The notes beneath the pieces were generated by a model. It was not told the origin of the DNA and did no database searches. It was given only the letters and a program-made list of their open reading frames with translations. From NCBI GenBank assembly GCA_047967505.1, contig CM106540.1: 64,000 nt of DNA. One strand, 5' to 3'. Below are positions 44,720 through 57,100 of this stretch, in pieces. A program made the position numbers and the translations under genes. Source of the stretch: Dipteris shenzhenensis (taxonomy: Eukaryota > Polypodiophyta > Polypodiopsida > Gleicheniales). Position 1 is the first letter of the stretch; every line of letters starts with the position of its first letter.

Positions 44720-46130
44720 TAAGCTTGTCAAATGCTTTTTGCAAGCAAGCCACATTTTGCATACATGTCGACCAAAGTGCCATCAACTACAAGATCTCCT
44801 TCCAACCACTTTCTCGCAATCTCATCATGAGTCTCTCGACCATTGTCTATGGCTCCTATGCTGCCACAAGCTCTCAGGCTGCAAACCAATGTGGCAACAT
44901 AGGGGACGATGCCTTCCAATTGCATCTGTTTGAAACAGTTGAGTGCTTACCAAGACCATGTTCAACATATCCTACGATTATTTCGTTCCACAATACTACA
45001 ACAACCCCAAGCTTTTGTAAGCTAGCCACACCTAGCATACATATCCACTAAGGTGTTGCCAACAAAAAAAACTCTCTTTCTAACCCTTTCTGGCAATCTC
45101 AGCATGTATCTCTTAGCCATTGTCTATGGCTCCTATGCTGCCGCAAGTTTTTAAGATGTAAACCATTGTCAGAGCATCCAGAAAGACACCATACGCTCCC
45201 CTTGCCTCCGTTCAAAACAGTCCAGTGCTTCCTCACCAAGCGCGTGTTCAACATATCCTGCGATTAGCACCATCCACGACATTACAATTCGAACTAGAAG
45301 CCTGTCAAATGCTTCCCTTGATTTCGCAAGCAGCAACATTTGGCATACATATCTACCAAACTGTTGCCAACAGAAAGATCTCTTTCCAACCCCTTTCTAT
45401 CAATCTCAGCATGTATTTCTTGGCCCTTAACTATGACTCGTATGCGGCCACAAGCTTTCAAGCTGCAAACAAATGTAACTGCATCGGGGAAGATGCCTGC
45501 CACTTGCATCTGTTCAAAACAGCTTAGTGCTTACTCTCAAAGACTATGTTCAGCATATCCTGCTTTTTTTGTTGTCCCATGAGACAACATCTTGAACTGG
45601 CAGGTTATAAAACACTTCCCATGCTTTTGAAAGCAAACCACATTTCACATACATAGCAACCAAAGAGTTCCCAAGGAGAGGATCCCTCTCCAATCCCTTT
45701 CTGGCAATCTCAGCATGTATTCATCTTCTCCTTCCATCATCTTTGAGCCTCTCACAAGCCTTCAGCAAGGCCACAAACGTACACAATCCTCGTATAGGTT
45801 GTGTGCATGCTGTAATTCTCCATTCAATATATGCACATTCCGATCAACCAACATGTCAAAAACCTGCTGAGCATCACATATGCTTCTCCGTTGCACCAGA
45901 AAAGGGCCGATTTACTTCCCTAGAGATCTATGATCTTCCAGCCCATCTCTACACATATAGGCATGTAAGCGCTTGATGTACGCTAGGCTTTTATATTTTC
46001 TGCAATTTTGCAATATGCACACAAAGTTCCCAACCAAAGGCAGCTGGGGTGTTTGCTCCAAATAAGTGAGCACCTCCTTAAAGCTAAGCATTTCCCAGCC
46101 ACTGTTCACATGCCTTCGCAATTCATTATT
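44720..46130 (-). pseudogene. PLS-type pentatricopeptide repeat (PPR) pseudogene
   Basis: Several broken blocks on the minus strand repeat the same words. At 46060-45915: FVCILQNCRKYKSL and LHAYMCRDGLE. At 45509-45294: VTFVCSLKACGRIRVIVKGQ, HAEIDRKGLERDLSVGNSLV and DMYAKC. At 44925-44730: LVCSLRACGSIGAI, HDEIARKWLEGDL and LVDMYAKCGLLAKS. Two more decayed blocks lie between. The spacing of the L motif (CSLKAC) to the S motif (LVDMYAKCG) is that of PLS-class PPR proteins, which bind organelle RNA for editing or processing. Every block has stops or frameshifts and there is no start, DYW end or spliced route through them, so this is a fossil array. Confidence 0.8.
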
Positions 46131-47348
46131 TCACATGCATTCTGTATTACTGTATTTCACTGTTCACTCACAATTCTTGTATCTCACATTTATTTGCCTG
46201 TGTCCAGACATAAAGTTGGCCTAGCAACCACCGCTGACCAAGCCATGGTTTTCAGATTTTGACCAGGCCTGACCCCTGGATGTTTTGGCCCTACGCATTC
46301 CCTTGTTTGCAGACACCTTTTTCTTGAGCATGTCTTTAAAATACCTGGACTGTACCCACTGTCCATACATGGTACTTGAATGAGGCACTTGAAAAGAAAA
46401 GGAAAACGATGACATGGTACGGGGAATGTAACAACACAAGATAAAAAGAGATCTCGTGAGTGAAGTAAAACTTCCGGCTCCCATTATATGCAGTCTATAC
46501 CTCCTTGGAGAGAGAATCCTGGGTCCATATCCTGATTACTTGCATACTGAGAGAACTTCTGACCAGCCCATGTGTACAGCAGCATTGCTTAGAGACATAT
46601 TCATTAAGAAATATCATACTTCTTAACCAAAAGGACACCGACACCTAAGATTTATTAAACTGTTCCATTTTCCTGCATGTTGTGAACCCCCGGAAAAGAA
46701 ATTCAACATCCAAAATTACCAAGTCAATAGCACACATCCACAAAAATCCATCATTGGTCGACCTCACTGGAGGCAACATTCGGTATTTTTCTAGCCATAC
46801 ACCTGCAGACACTGGCACTTGTATTGAACCATCTCCCCGATAAATTCCCTTTCTGGTCACGGACAATTTTACGCTTTTAGCCAAAACAATAGAGGACATG
46901 TGGAATGAACATGCATGCACAAAGTTATTCCATTGTTGGTTTCGTCTCTGCCACACAGAATATATGTGCACATGTATTCCTAATTCCAGTGACGAGTAAA
47001 TACTGTTATAGATAATGCCTCGCCAGGCTACAATCGAACTTTAAACCAGAAACATCCTAGAATGCATGAATTAGAACATGTAAGACATGGCATATATAAT
47101 ACTTGCAATGGGACTCTAAATGCTTCATAATTGGTAGAGGGTTATAGATCTTGCCAAGAATTACACATTTCACCTTTGTCCAGGGCAAATTTATGGTAAA
47201 AAGGAGATTATCATCTACAGGAGGTGATATTACAAAGCTAAATAAACAGGGACTTCATCATTTTGCTTATGTACAAAAAAATTGGTAAATCGAAAAGCCA
47301 AGATATCACAGTGTGTACAGGAACCTAATGGAAATCAATTTAGACATT
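46131..47348. other. 3' flank of the kinase gene, no other gene
   Basis: The only long frame (46645-46971, minus) has no ATG-initiated protein features. The region just below 47349 presumably carries the kinase 3' UTR. No poly(A) signal was assigned. Confidence 0.4.
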
Positions 47349-49923
47349 TCAAATCTTATCAGATCCTATATCATTACACAAACTTGTGACTTCAAATAGT
47401 CTTTCCCCAACAGGGGAGGATGCAAACAGGGACTTTCCCAGCTCCAATGCATCCTTTTGTCTTAGGCGTGTGCCCTGTTGTCCAACTACTACAGCTGCTA
47501 CTCTTGCAGCCAAGTTACCCATGCTCTTTAGGTCAGATACTCCCTTGAGGATACCATATAATATACCTGCTGCGTAGGCATCACCTGCTCCACAAGTGTC
47601 TACAGGAACACATGGTGCAGGTGATATGTATATGACTTCTCCAGTTACGCCAATGTATGAACCCCGAGCTCCATCCGTGACAGAAACAAAGGGGCAAGAC
47701 TGGCTCAAATGGTGCGCAGCCAATGCCGGGCTTACGTTTGACCCGAACCCACAAATGGCCCTTGCCTCATCACTATTGGTGAAAAGAATATCTGTACACA
47801 GAGCCATTACATCCCTGCCCACATGAAAATTAAACAAAAACATATGAATTTGATACTTCTTCATTCAATTTGCAATAAGCAAGTCCCCGCCTCATCGAAG
47901 CCCCCCCCCCCCCAACAAAAGAAAAAAAGCTGACATACACTGTTGATCCACTCCCATCCTCAGAGCACACACCCTAAAATATCTAAACACAAGGAAGTGC
48001 AGGCTAGTTTGCGACAGACCAAAATTGTTTGCGATGCCTTGCCACACATGACACATCACTAGCAGTGAGAGCAACCAATACACCATTTTTGTGCGCAGCC
48101 TCACAAGCCTGAGCGATGGCATCTATCGTCTGAGAAATCTCCCATAAGTAACCTTCGACTACCAATATCTTTGCACTGGAAATTGTCCTTGACAATGTTG
48201 AATTGAAATTGACAACAGAAGACATGCCCTGTACTTTGCATAAGCAACAAGAACATCAGAAACACCATCGAGCATATCTGAATAAGACAGCATTTGCCAA
48301 ATTCCAGCCTTTGCCAGCTTAGAACAGTAAAGCAACAGTGATCTGAGAACACACCTGATATGACAGCATTGTCCGATGAGCATCTGGAGTTGTAAGAACA
48401 ATCACCGTGCCAGTAGTGCCATCAACGATTGGTGGGGAAAGAAAATGCACATTAGCTTTGAGAAGCTTTGCCCTGTACAGAAAAAGGTGGTTGAAAGATG
48501 CTCAGTTTGTTTCAAAGTTTGCTGTCAGAAAGTCTTTCAAAACCTTCAGCCAGACACAGCAAAGGACCTGTAAAAATCACCCAAGGGATCACTGCCTACG
48601 CTTCCAGTCATTGCTACGTTGAGAGCCGAGCTGTTGCTGTCTGAATAACCAAGCCTTGCCAGAGCTACGAGCGTATTAGACAAAGATCCACCAGCAGACG
48701 CTTTGAAAGAGCACCCATCCAAAGCCCTTAAAACCTTTCCTCTTTCTTCATGGTTAATGACCTTTCGGGTGCCTTTCTCAAGCTCTAGCTTCTCTATGAA
48801 CTCCTCTCCCACCATGCCTGAAAAATCCACCTAAAAAGGAAACAAATATTATCATGTTTCAGGGCTGTACAAATGCTATTATCGGCTAGGTCATAAAAAT
48901 GGCAATGAGAGAAACTACGTCTCCATGAAGAAACCAAATAAGGTAATTTCAATTGTAAATACGCTTTGCACGTAATTTACAAAACAAAGAAAAATCCACG
49001 CTTCGATAGCCAAATGTCTCTCAAAGGCTACTCCCAAATTTTCAAATTTAAGGCCACGAGGACTGTTTTTAAAAAAAGATTACACAACAGGCATGGAATG
49101 ACATGCCTACTCATGCTATTACAACCCATAAACATATTTATGGAATCTAAAATGCACAAATGCACGTCTCCTCGTAATTCATGGAATCTCAAATGCACAA
49201 AAGTACGTCTCCTCGTAATGCTTATACTTGAACGACCGTTTCCAAATTTCGAGCTCTAGCTTGAAGTCTCACATCATGAACCCTGGCAACAGGAACATGT
49301 AATATTTAGCACTCCCTCTGAACTCCCAACACAAAAAACCCGGATAGAGGAAAGCCTGGATCACATATCCCGTCTACTGACAAATGGGATAGGTAAGAGG
49401 TCTTCTCGCTCATTAGAACTTTGTCCCGTTGTTAGGAAACGCATTGTTTTGAACTAAAGTGAAAAGCGTGTACCGCAAGTGAATATCAAAGTACCATAGC
49501 TTGGCCCAAGCCCACAACGTCCCAGCGGTCAGGTAATGTTGCCTCTGATAGCTGATCGATTGACTCGTTCTCCAAATCTCTGCCACATGCATGTACCGCC
49601 CTTCGCCTTCGGCCGACTGGCTGTCTGCGATCCACCCTACCTTGACAATTGAAAATTTTAAGCCAAACCAACTCACTTATAACGCAAGACGGTGGGCAGG
49701 CTTCCGCTCTCGCAAAGCAGAAGGAGCTGAGGGAAGATAGAGGGAGGATGAAATTGATGGAAAAGAAGTCCCTGGAGGCAGGAAATTCCCTCCGACTGGC
49801 ATCATTCCTGCCGAGTGGGAGATTAGAAACGTATACCACAGGTGAAAGGAAGTTAAGGCGTGGAGCAGGCGATAAGGAGAGGCCTCCGCCCCCCGACGAC
49901 AGAGTGCAACTAGCCCCAGCCAT
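47349..49923 (-). CDS. NARA5: Chloroplast pfkB-type carbohydrate kinase, NARA5-like
   Basis: Five exons on the minus strand (49923-49495, 48830-48568, 48472-48355, 48228-48020, 47814-47349) join with GT-AG introns and kept phase to give 494 codons plus stop. Residues 1 to about 60 are Ser/Arg/Ala-rich and low in acids, as in a plastid transit peptide. The kinase body starts DRWDVVGLGQAM-VDFSGMV. ASAGGSLSNTLVALARLG (near 188) is the N-terminal pfkB glycine motif. DTCGAGDAYAAGILYG (412-427) is the C-terminal pfkB signature, with D418 as catalytic base. From memory it follows Arabidopsis NARA5 almost word for word (VNHEERG-VLRA-DGCS, DGTTGTVIVLTTPDA, VGQQGTRLR). That protein is a plastid member of the ribokinase family needed for strong expression of plastid photosynthetic genes, and its substrate is unsettled. 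The ATG at 49923 is preferred over an upstream in-frame TTG. The first intron is 664 bp, and intron 4 has a run of 13 C at 47901-47913. Confidence 0.93.
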
Positions 49924-50029
49924 GGACAAAGATCCGTACTGAGCAACAGAGAGAGATCACATGGATGGCAGAATGCGAGAGAAAACAGAATCCTCCCAAG
50001 AAGACACCAGTGCGTGCCTGTTGAGAGTG

Positions 50030-50056
50030 TTGTGTTGTTGTTGTTGTTGTTGTTGT
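50030..50056. repeat. (GTT)n microsatellite
   Basis: About eight trinucleotide units of TTG/GTT lie roughly 110-130 bp upstream of the kinase start codon, probably in its 5' UTR or promoter. Confidence 0.9.
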
Positions 50057-50135
50057 CATCCCCCTCTCCTTAACTCCTCTCCGGTTGCGTCAGCATCACC
50101 CCCTAGGCCCGATCACACAAGGTGGAAACTTACTT

Positions 50136-50145
50136 TGACGTGGCA
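50136..50145 (-). promoter_or_regulatory. G-box-like element upstream of NARA5
   Basis: TGACGTGGCA (TGCCACGTCA on the gene's strand) lies about 215 bp upstream of the start codon. It contains the ACGT core in the GCCACGT context known from light- and ABA-responsive plant promoters. Function here is inferred from position only. Confidence 0.4.
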
Positions 50146-50149
50146 GCAG

Positions 50150-53070
50150 CTGATTTGATAAATAATTTCTTGGCCAGCCACAGTTCCGGTGCCTTGAGTC
50201 CACCATGGGCACTGTGTGTCAGCACCCCACCCATTCAAGTCGTGAGGAGCTCGCTTACGCCGCACAATGAGCACCCTCTCTGGAGCTTGAGTTGGTACAC
50301 GTAGAGAATAATCATTCAAGGAGAGTTGATCAAGTGATCTCCTAGTCATCGTGCACCAACCTTTGAGATCCCGTGGAATCACTAGTATCACGCTAGAAGG
50401 CCAACTTGGTGCTATGCACTGTAAGGTGGCTTGAAGAAAGGAAACTCCGCATTGGATAAACCATAACTCTCCTTGACATGCTCACCTATCAAGCCCTTTG
50501 TCATGCATTCTCCTAGACATCCTTGGCCATTATAATGTGAACAAGGGCAATCTGAATGACAAATGGGAGTTTATTCACCCAAATAATAAGGTTCAATGAC
50601 CCATCACCACGCAGCCCTGTCGAGCCATGGCACTAAGCTCCATTAACTCCCTTTCTCTAGAGAGCAATGTATTGAGTAAGCAAGTCAAAGTGCTTGTTGA
50701 TACACATATTCAACTTAGATTGAAGGATCTCTTGCTAAGAAAGCCGTGCATGAGAAAAGCTAACAATTCCCTACTGCTCAATAAAAAAACTTGTCATTAG
50801 AGCCCAAGGCTGAGGAGAGTGAAGTCGGGTAATCCATTTGAAGCATAATCTCTCGCATCTCTGTTTTGTTTACTAGATGCCAACGCCACCTATGTCCTGG
50901 GGGCTGTGAAGCACTTGAAGCTGTGCATGGCTCAAGATATGCAAAACACCAAGATTGCCCTACGAGACGGCTCAAACAACGGACTGACAGGGAGTTTCCA
51001 CTCCAAACTTGAAGCTGTGCAAAAACCAAGGCCTCTTAAAACTTAAAACTATGCAGTGAAGTCAACAAAATTCCCAGGTGCGAAACAGCTCTACACCTCT
51101 TGAGTCCTTTATTATTTGCTGGAATGAATTTGGTCCTTACCTATTTTGTACGCAAACAAAGCCTCCTTCATCTTGGAAGCCGCAACTCCACCTATTTAGC
51201 TACGTGGGTGTGTCGCTTTTGGCTAGAAGAGTTTCGCTTTTAACCGGATGGAAGCAACATTAGCCAGGATGGGTTCACCATACCAACGGCTAGCAATCGT
51301 TAGAAGATGGTAAGAACGATTACTATATATCTTACAAAACGTGTTAGAACAAGTGAGTTGTACAAGGCAAGTCCTCATCGTGACACATCAGCAAAAGTTA
51401 CAGGATCCCATTGATGATAAACACCACTTATCCATCATCAATCCTGCACATGATTGGTGGAGGAAGGTGCTTATGACCATCCACCATTGGGTATACAAAT
51501 GAAACTTTTTGCTTTAAAATTGATAGCGCATTGATGTGCTACCGATTTTAAGGCAAAAGCTTCAATTTTCAAACCCCAATGATAGGGTTAGTGCGTGTAG
51601 CCAATCGTGGAACTATTGTAGGGGCAGTTTTAGGGCCGTAATGCGACGTGTTGGTGGGCGATATTTTGAATTTTGGGTGGACTCGCGCTCTTGCTGGAAT
51701 TTTTCCCGGCATAATGATTGCCATACTGGAATAATGATGAGATGGAATCTGCCAAAACTTGTTGTGCTAAACACTGTGGAGCTCAGCACATGTCATTACA
51801 TGAGCAGTCTTGTCATCCTTCGCGCAGTCTCTGTGCTGCATCTTTGTACAGCAGACTGCCCATAGTTTGACCTCTGTCATCGCAGCTTGCTACCTATCAT
51901 CTACGTACACCTCATAGCCTGTCATCTACGTGCAGCTTGCCACCTGTCATCTACACGCAGCTCTCCCGTGCTGATCTAAACTTGTGACCACCGTGTTGAT
52001 GTTGGCTTAGTGCGACCATCGCGCTGGTTCTTGGAGGTGCTATAGCTACTCCTAATTAAACCAAAGAAAATGCATTTACTTTAATTAGCTGGGTCATGTG
52101 AGACCCGTTTTGGAGTCCCACAAATTTTCATATATTTTGGATTGAGTTTTCCTTCACCATTCCTGACTAAGGAACTCAGGGAAGTTGAATGCACGTCTCG
52201 TTGTCCATAAGAGAGCCCCATATTTGGGGATGAACTTCGAGTTGGGGAGCTCCGTGGGCTACTTTGGGGAGATGCAAGCTCCTATTCAGTGTTCAACCCA
52301 TCTGCTAGTGGAGAAATGAGGGAATGGAGTGCTGCTCAACTAATCCTATAGCATACAAGTTAGGACCATGGCCTCAAGATTTGCCCATGCTTCCGCAGAC
52401 GCAGAAGATAGTCGCAGCGTCTATGCCATAGATGATCAGAATTCCCAAATGGGTACCTAGAGCATTCCTTTGGAATATATCCACCAAATCCACCCATTGA
52501 CTCGAGGAGGCACAATCTAGTAGAGTGTTTCCTCTGCCACTGAGAATGCTTCCTTCTCATCACCACAACAAAAGCCGAGAGATGGAAGTGCTACCAAGAA
52601 AGGTTCTGAAGCATCTCTAAGTTATTTCATGTGTGAAAACACAGGTCACTAATCCAAATGCAAGTACAAAAAGCTAGGGTATCAGCTGAAGTAGATCCAA
52701 ATAAGGCCATTGCACTGTGGAGTTCAACTCACCTACAGCATAGATATGAGTTATAGATGCACTAACAATAGATCACTCAATCTTTGTCATCTGCTTGACT
52801 TTTCCTTTAGGGTCATGCATCCTATCAAATCGCAAATGCTATCTTCCACATTGATGTGTGGGAGTTTAAACAAGGGTTGAGCCAAGGAAGAGCAGATAGT
52901 AGAAGCTAATAGAAACAAGATCTAGATGGCCAAGGCTACAAGGGGGCTGCCCATTGCTTTACTATATGCTTTGGATTGTCACAACAAAGCATAGGCTTTA
53001 GGAGAGCTGAAAATGATGCTGGAAGATGACCTGATAATGATGGTGTAAAGAGATTTATGGACAAATCAAG
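50150..53070. other. Intergenic DNA, no gene recognised
   Basis: Frames are short and featureless on both strands. A small tandem array at about 51886-51965 has three units of about 30 bp containing CAGCTTGC-ACCT-TCATCTAC. The longest frame (51536-51865, plus) has no family motif. Confidence 0.5.
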
Positions 53071-53158
53071 AGGCACTTTTTTCATGCATTTTATGTGGAA
53101 AAGGACAAAGCATTGACATGCTATCCTTTTTCACATAAAATGCAAGAAAACAATGCCT
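53071..53158. repeat. Hairpin A, 35-bp arms
   Basis: The arm 53071-53105 (AGGCACTTTTTTCATGCATT...AAAAGGA) is nearly the reverse complement of 53124-53158, with about 18 bp between. The shared core TGCATTTTATGTG is exact. Confidence 0.85.
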
Positions 53159-53292
53159 CCTTCTTTGGACATTACTCTCTTTAAAGAGGCCATATAACAA
53201 GGCTATTTCGTCGTCATCCACCACAGCTTCTACATCCTCTAAGCTCCATCACCTCCCGTTGCTCATCATCCCTCCATGTAGTCGGGTGACAT

Positions 53293-53365
53293 TTTTTATG
53301 CCATTCCCATTGAAATAGGCAGTGCATCAACGCACTGCTTGTTTCAATGGGAAGGGCATCAAAAA
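53293..53365. repeat. Hairpin B, 33-bp arms with 6-nt loop
   Basis: ATTCCCATTGAAATAGGCAG and its partner CTGCTTGTTTCAATGGGAA fold around the loop ATCAAC. There are about three mismatches, two of which would be G-U pairs in one RNA strand, and one bulged base. Confidence 0.88.
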
Positions 53366-53439
53366 TTCTACCCAAATGGATAATAAATATACTTGCATAA
53401 AGTCTTCCCTCCAATGGAACTCTCTTGTGAAAGTGCTAA

Positions 53440-53545
53440 AAGGAATGTCCTCGACTGGAATAGAGAAGTCTTGGAGATGAGAAAAAGCATCCACTACATC
53501 TTGATGAGGAATAGAGAAGTGTAGGAGATGAGGAAAAGCCTCCCA
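53440..53545. repeat. Tandem duplication, about 60 bp x2
   Basis: GGAATAGAGAAGT-T-GGAGATGAG-AAAAGC occurs at about 53456-53488 and 53509-53540, between hairpins B and C. Confidence 0.75.
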
Positions 53546-53649
53546 CAATTCATTGTCCATGCTTAAAATTTGACAATATAAGAAGAAGCATTTGGCTACA
53601 TCTATATGTTGGGGTGCTTTACATTTGGAAATGTAGGTAGAAGCATTTC

Positions 53650-53712
53650 AGATGCCCTTTAAAATGGGCAGCATGTTGATGCACTGCCAATTTCAGTGGA
53701 AAGGGTATCCAA
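53650..53712. repeat. Hairpin C, inverted relative of hairpin B
   Basis: GATGCCCTTT...GGGCAGCATGTTGATGCACT and GCCAATTTCAGTGGAAAGGG align to the reverse complement of hairpin B, with a small deletion in the left arm. It is therefore the same repeat family in the opposite orientation. Confidence 0.75.
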
Positions 53713-53834
53713 AACGCTCCTTTGTTTCTTTCATGTGTGGCCTTCATAAAGTGGAAATAAGGGACCAATTTTGAGATTGCATGAAAATGAAGTCCCTTTT
53801 ATTAGCAAATGAGTGATGGAGGGGGTCAGAGTTT

Positions 53835-54085
53835 GAGGGGTTATATATGTGTATATGTATACATGCATATATATATATATATATATACATAAATTTATAT
53901 AAATGTGCACACATGCACACACATGATATGTGTGTTTTATATATATATATATATATATATATTCATATATATGTGTATATGTATGTTTATACAGAGATAT
54001 ATGTATATGTGTATAAACATAGATAAATTTATTTGGATATACCTTTATACACATCTATGTATCTACGTACATATGTACATATATA
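53835..54085. repeat. (TA)/(TATG) microsatellite
   Basis: Long runs of TATATATG, ATATGTGTATATGTAT and pure TA at about 53848-54085. Open frames here are repeat translations. Confidence 0.95.
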
Positions 54086-54330
54086 ATAGTATAGAAGCAT
54101 GTGTGTTGTCTCTAAGATAAATTAGACCCTCAATGAATGTGTTGAAAAGGATAGTTAAAAGATGTCTCTGGTTATTGTATATTGTGCTTGTGTTGGACTC
54201 TCGTTCTTCATAGGCATGTTTGGACTTGAATAGCGTGATCAATATTATTAATATTTCTATAATTTTCTATGCTATCTTTGCTGCTAGATTAGATTTCAAT
54301 TGTCCTGCAATCCTATTTCATGTGTGACGA

Positions 54331-57100
54331 GTGTATGAAAAGGTATTTTTTTTAAAATGGAATTTCCAGATGTTTGGAAGAAAAGGTAGAAAAGCTGAAG
54401 AGGCTCAACCTCCAAAGGCAACAAGAGGAAACAAAGTTGATCCCCCTATCCAATCTTTTGTAGGTGGGACAAAAGAGCCAAGGAGTGTAGTAGGTTCTAA
54501 GCTTGAAACATCCTCTGCTCAAAGAGATGAAGTACCAAGAGGTGTTATAAAGGATGTCTTTCCTACAAACAAGAAACAGCATATCAGATTGTTTTGCACA
54601 ATAATTGGCCCTAGAAAAATTTGTGGGATTGCTCTCTTGGCTGGGCTGTAATAGATAAATTCGTAAGTACTTGGACTCTTTCTTATGTTTCATTAATTGT
54701 GTTGGAAACTTCTTTGCCTTTCATTATTTGTGTTGTGGACAAATGAATTAACCTTGTGCTATAGTTTGTAGTGTGAACGAGCATGCCATAATTAACCCTA
54801 ATTAAACCTAGTCTAAGGGATATACTCATAAATGTACACAGCATTTGTAAAAACTAATCCTATGGCATTTATGAGATCATTGTCCTCTAACGAGGTGAAA
54901 TCTATGAAGAATTGGAGGGCTCAAGAGAGTAAAGGAAAAAAGCCTTGGCTTCCATTGATAAGAGGGTATCTTGCAAGATTGGCCTTCCAGATATAATGCT
55001 ACACTTTTGTTGGTGCTTGTTTCTATTACATTCCTTTGCTTTCTCTATGAAGATTACATTTTTGTAGGTTGAGTACAATATAGAGCTTAAAAAAGCAATT
55101 GAAAAGATATCCACAAAATTACTATAGATCAAAGGAGAGAGGCTGAGGGAAAGCAGTGTGTCTCGATTCAAAGAGAATTGTTGATAGAATGGGAAAGGTC
55201 ATAGTTAAATTATTCTACTTCAATACAGTTATTTTCAAGTTTTGTAACTGACATGCAATGCTTGTATAGATTCAAAATTGTATAAATCCAGGCTTGGGTG
55301 AGGCCTAGTTGTATAAGTTGTTTGCTTTGTGCTCTGATGGTGTGAACTCTTGCGTGACATTGGAGAAGTTGCAACCTATAGCAATTGAGATTGGAGAAAA
55401 ATATATTTTTTCTTTCATTGTTGGAGATGACAAAAGCAATGAGGTATATGTATTTCATGCTTGTGGGAGATGTGGGTTATAGAGGATGAGTTATTGCTTT
55501 CATAAGTAAAGCTCTTTTGCTGTGTTTGTTTGCATTGTAGAAGTGCCTTAATTCTTGGTTGTGAGAATAATCTATTTTCCACTTGCTATATAAATGGATT
55601 AATAGAGAGATACTTCTAGAGAAAGTAGAGACACGGTCAATGAAAGTTCTTGATTTGAGGGTAGTGACAACCATGGGCATTCGGTTAGTGACACCAAAGG
55701 ATCACACACTACAAGAATACATGGAGGACATAAAATTGGAAGGGAGAAATCATATGTTTATGGCACTAAGATCAAAAGAGTCAAACATTGAGGGTAAGAG
55801 TGAAAAAAATGGTCTCTCTGAGTTGGACATGGCTACTCATAGGGTCGCTTACAAGTTTGTTTCTAATACTTTTAATGGTGCTCATTTTTCATTTCTTTTG
55901 TTAGGGTTTTTTGTGCATGAAACTTGACAATCATTGTTGGTTGTTCCATTTATTTCATGAACCTTTTCTTGGTACAACAATTCCAATTAATTTGTGTTTG
56001 TTGATTCATTGGTATCCAAGAGAGAGAAAGATCTCAAAGATTCAAAAATTTGTGCATGACTTGGGTGGAGATTGGACATGGTGCATGCATGTATCCACTC
56101 ATCATGCACAATCTCTCTCAATGGAAACTGGCAAAATGTCCTTGGTGGATAGACTTCCCTAAAGGACAAGAATTGGTGTGGCAAACTAGTGTGATACTTA
56201 TGCTTCAGGTAAAGTCATTGAAGAAAGTAAGAATAAAGTGAAGGGAATTGCAAGGGAAAAGAACACAAACCAAAAAACAAGAACTGTAAGAAATATACCC
56301 ACATGTTGAGTTCCTATTGTTGTTCATGATGAGGGTTTGACATAGTGTTATAATGTTATTCTTTCCTCTCTACTTAGATGAGAAGCCATTCAGTCCACCA
56401 AGACAAGATAAGGATTGCATGGAGAGTGCAAGTAAATGTGTGGTTATCTTTTGTGTCTGCAGTTGTTGTTTCAAAGTTTGCTTTGGTTGTAATTGATTTA
56501 TATAGGTGCACAGTCTGTCACAAAGCTTGTAAAGCACCATGTGTTCTAGAAATCATAGTCACCAGATAACATTGGCCCATGGTCTCACTCCTTTGTAAGC
56601 TTTGGTTGGGATAAATGTACGAGCATTTTTCTATTATGGAAAGTAGAGCTTATATTTGTTTGTAGGTGTTGCTGCTATTTCTACTTGTTCCTATGTAGAG
56701 AAAACAACATCCTTGCCCTCTCCAAGATCAAATTTTGTGCTTGCTTTCGCAAGTAGACCACCAAAGGAGAACCTCTTGAAGAAGTCGCCAATCAAGAAAA
56801 GTCCACGCAGATCTCTGAAGAATTCATTCCAAGAGGTTGCACAAGAGGCATATGCACAAGGTATAAATATAACTTTGTTTCTTATTTGCTGTGTCATTAT
56901 TTCCTCTTGATTTATTTTTGGTTTTGCTGAATTCAGTGAAAAAGCTCATACGGTGGAATCCGGAGTACGTTACTTTTAAATCAACGATTACCTCTCGTGT
57001 GCAATGCTCATCTAAAACTAAGCATTTGCCACCATTGGAGCCAAAGAATCCCCAACCAAAAAGAGGCACAATTAAAATAATCAACATTGGCTCTGATTGA
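54331..57100 (+). pseudogene. Decayed exons of an unrecognised gene
   Basis: Several plus-strand stretches look exonic but do not join into one protein. 54370-54650 encodes a basic start (MFGRKGRKAEEAQPPKATRG) and IRLFCTIIGPRKICG. A stretch at 55610-55830 contains MEDIKLEGRNHMFMALRSKE. The stretch 56667-56860 (acceptor TTTGTTTGTAG at 56656-56666) encodes SPIKKSPRRSLKNSFQEVAQ and ends at a GTATAA donor. 56936-57097, after TGAATTCAG, encodes LIRWNPEYVTFKSTI. Stops separate other parts. It may be the 5' portion of the pseudogene at 57476-58905, since both lie on one strand with plant-like splice sites. No family recognised. Confidence 0.35.

Noticed and set aside
46645-46971. 108-codon minus-strand frame below the kinase gene
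   Set aside because: No ATG-based start with family features and no homology recognised. Probably chance in 3' flanking DNA.
49640-49690. Possible extra intron in exon 1 of NARA5 (GTGAGTTGG donor-like word)
   Set aside because: The only nearby acceptor would give an intron under 40 bp, too short for plants, and the frame is open through it.
49486-49929. Upstream in-frame TTG start for the kinase
   Set aside because: A normal ATG lies two codons downstream and plants rarely start at TTG.
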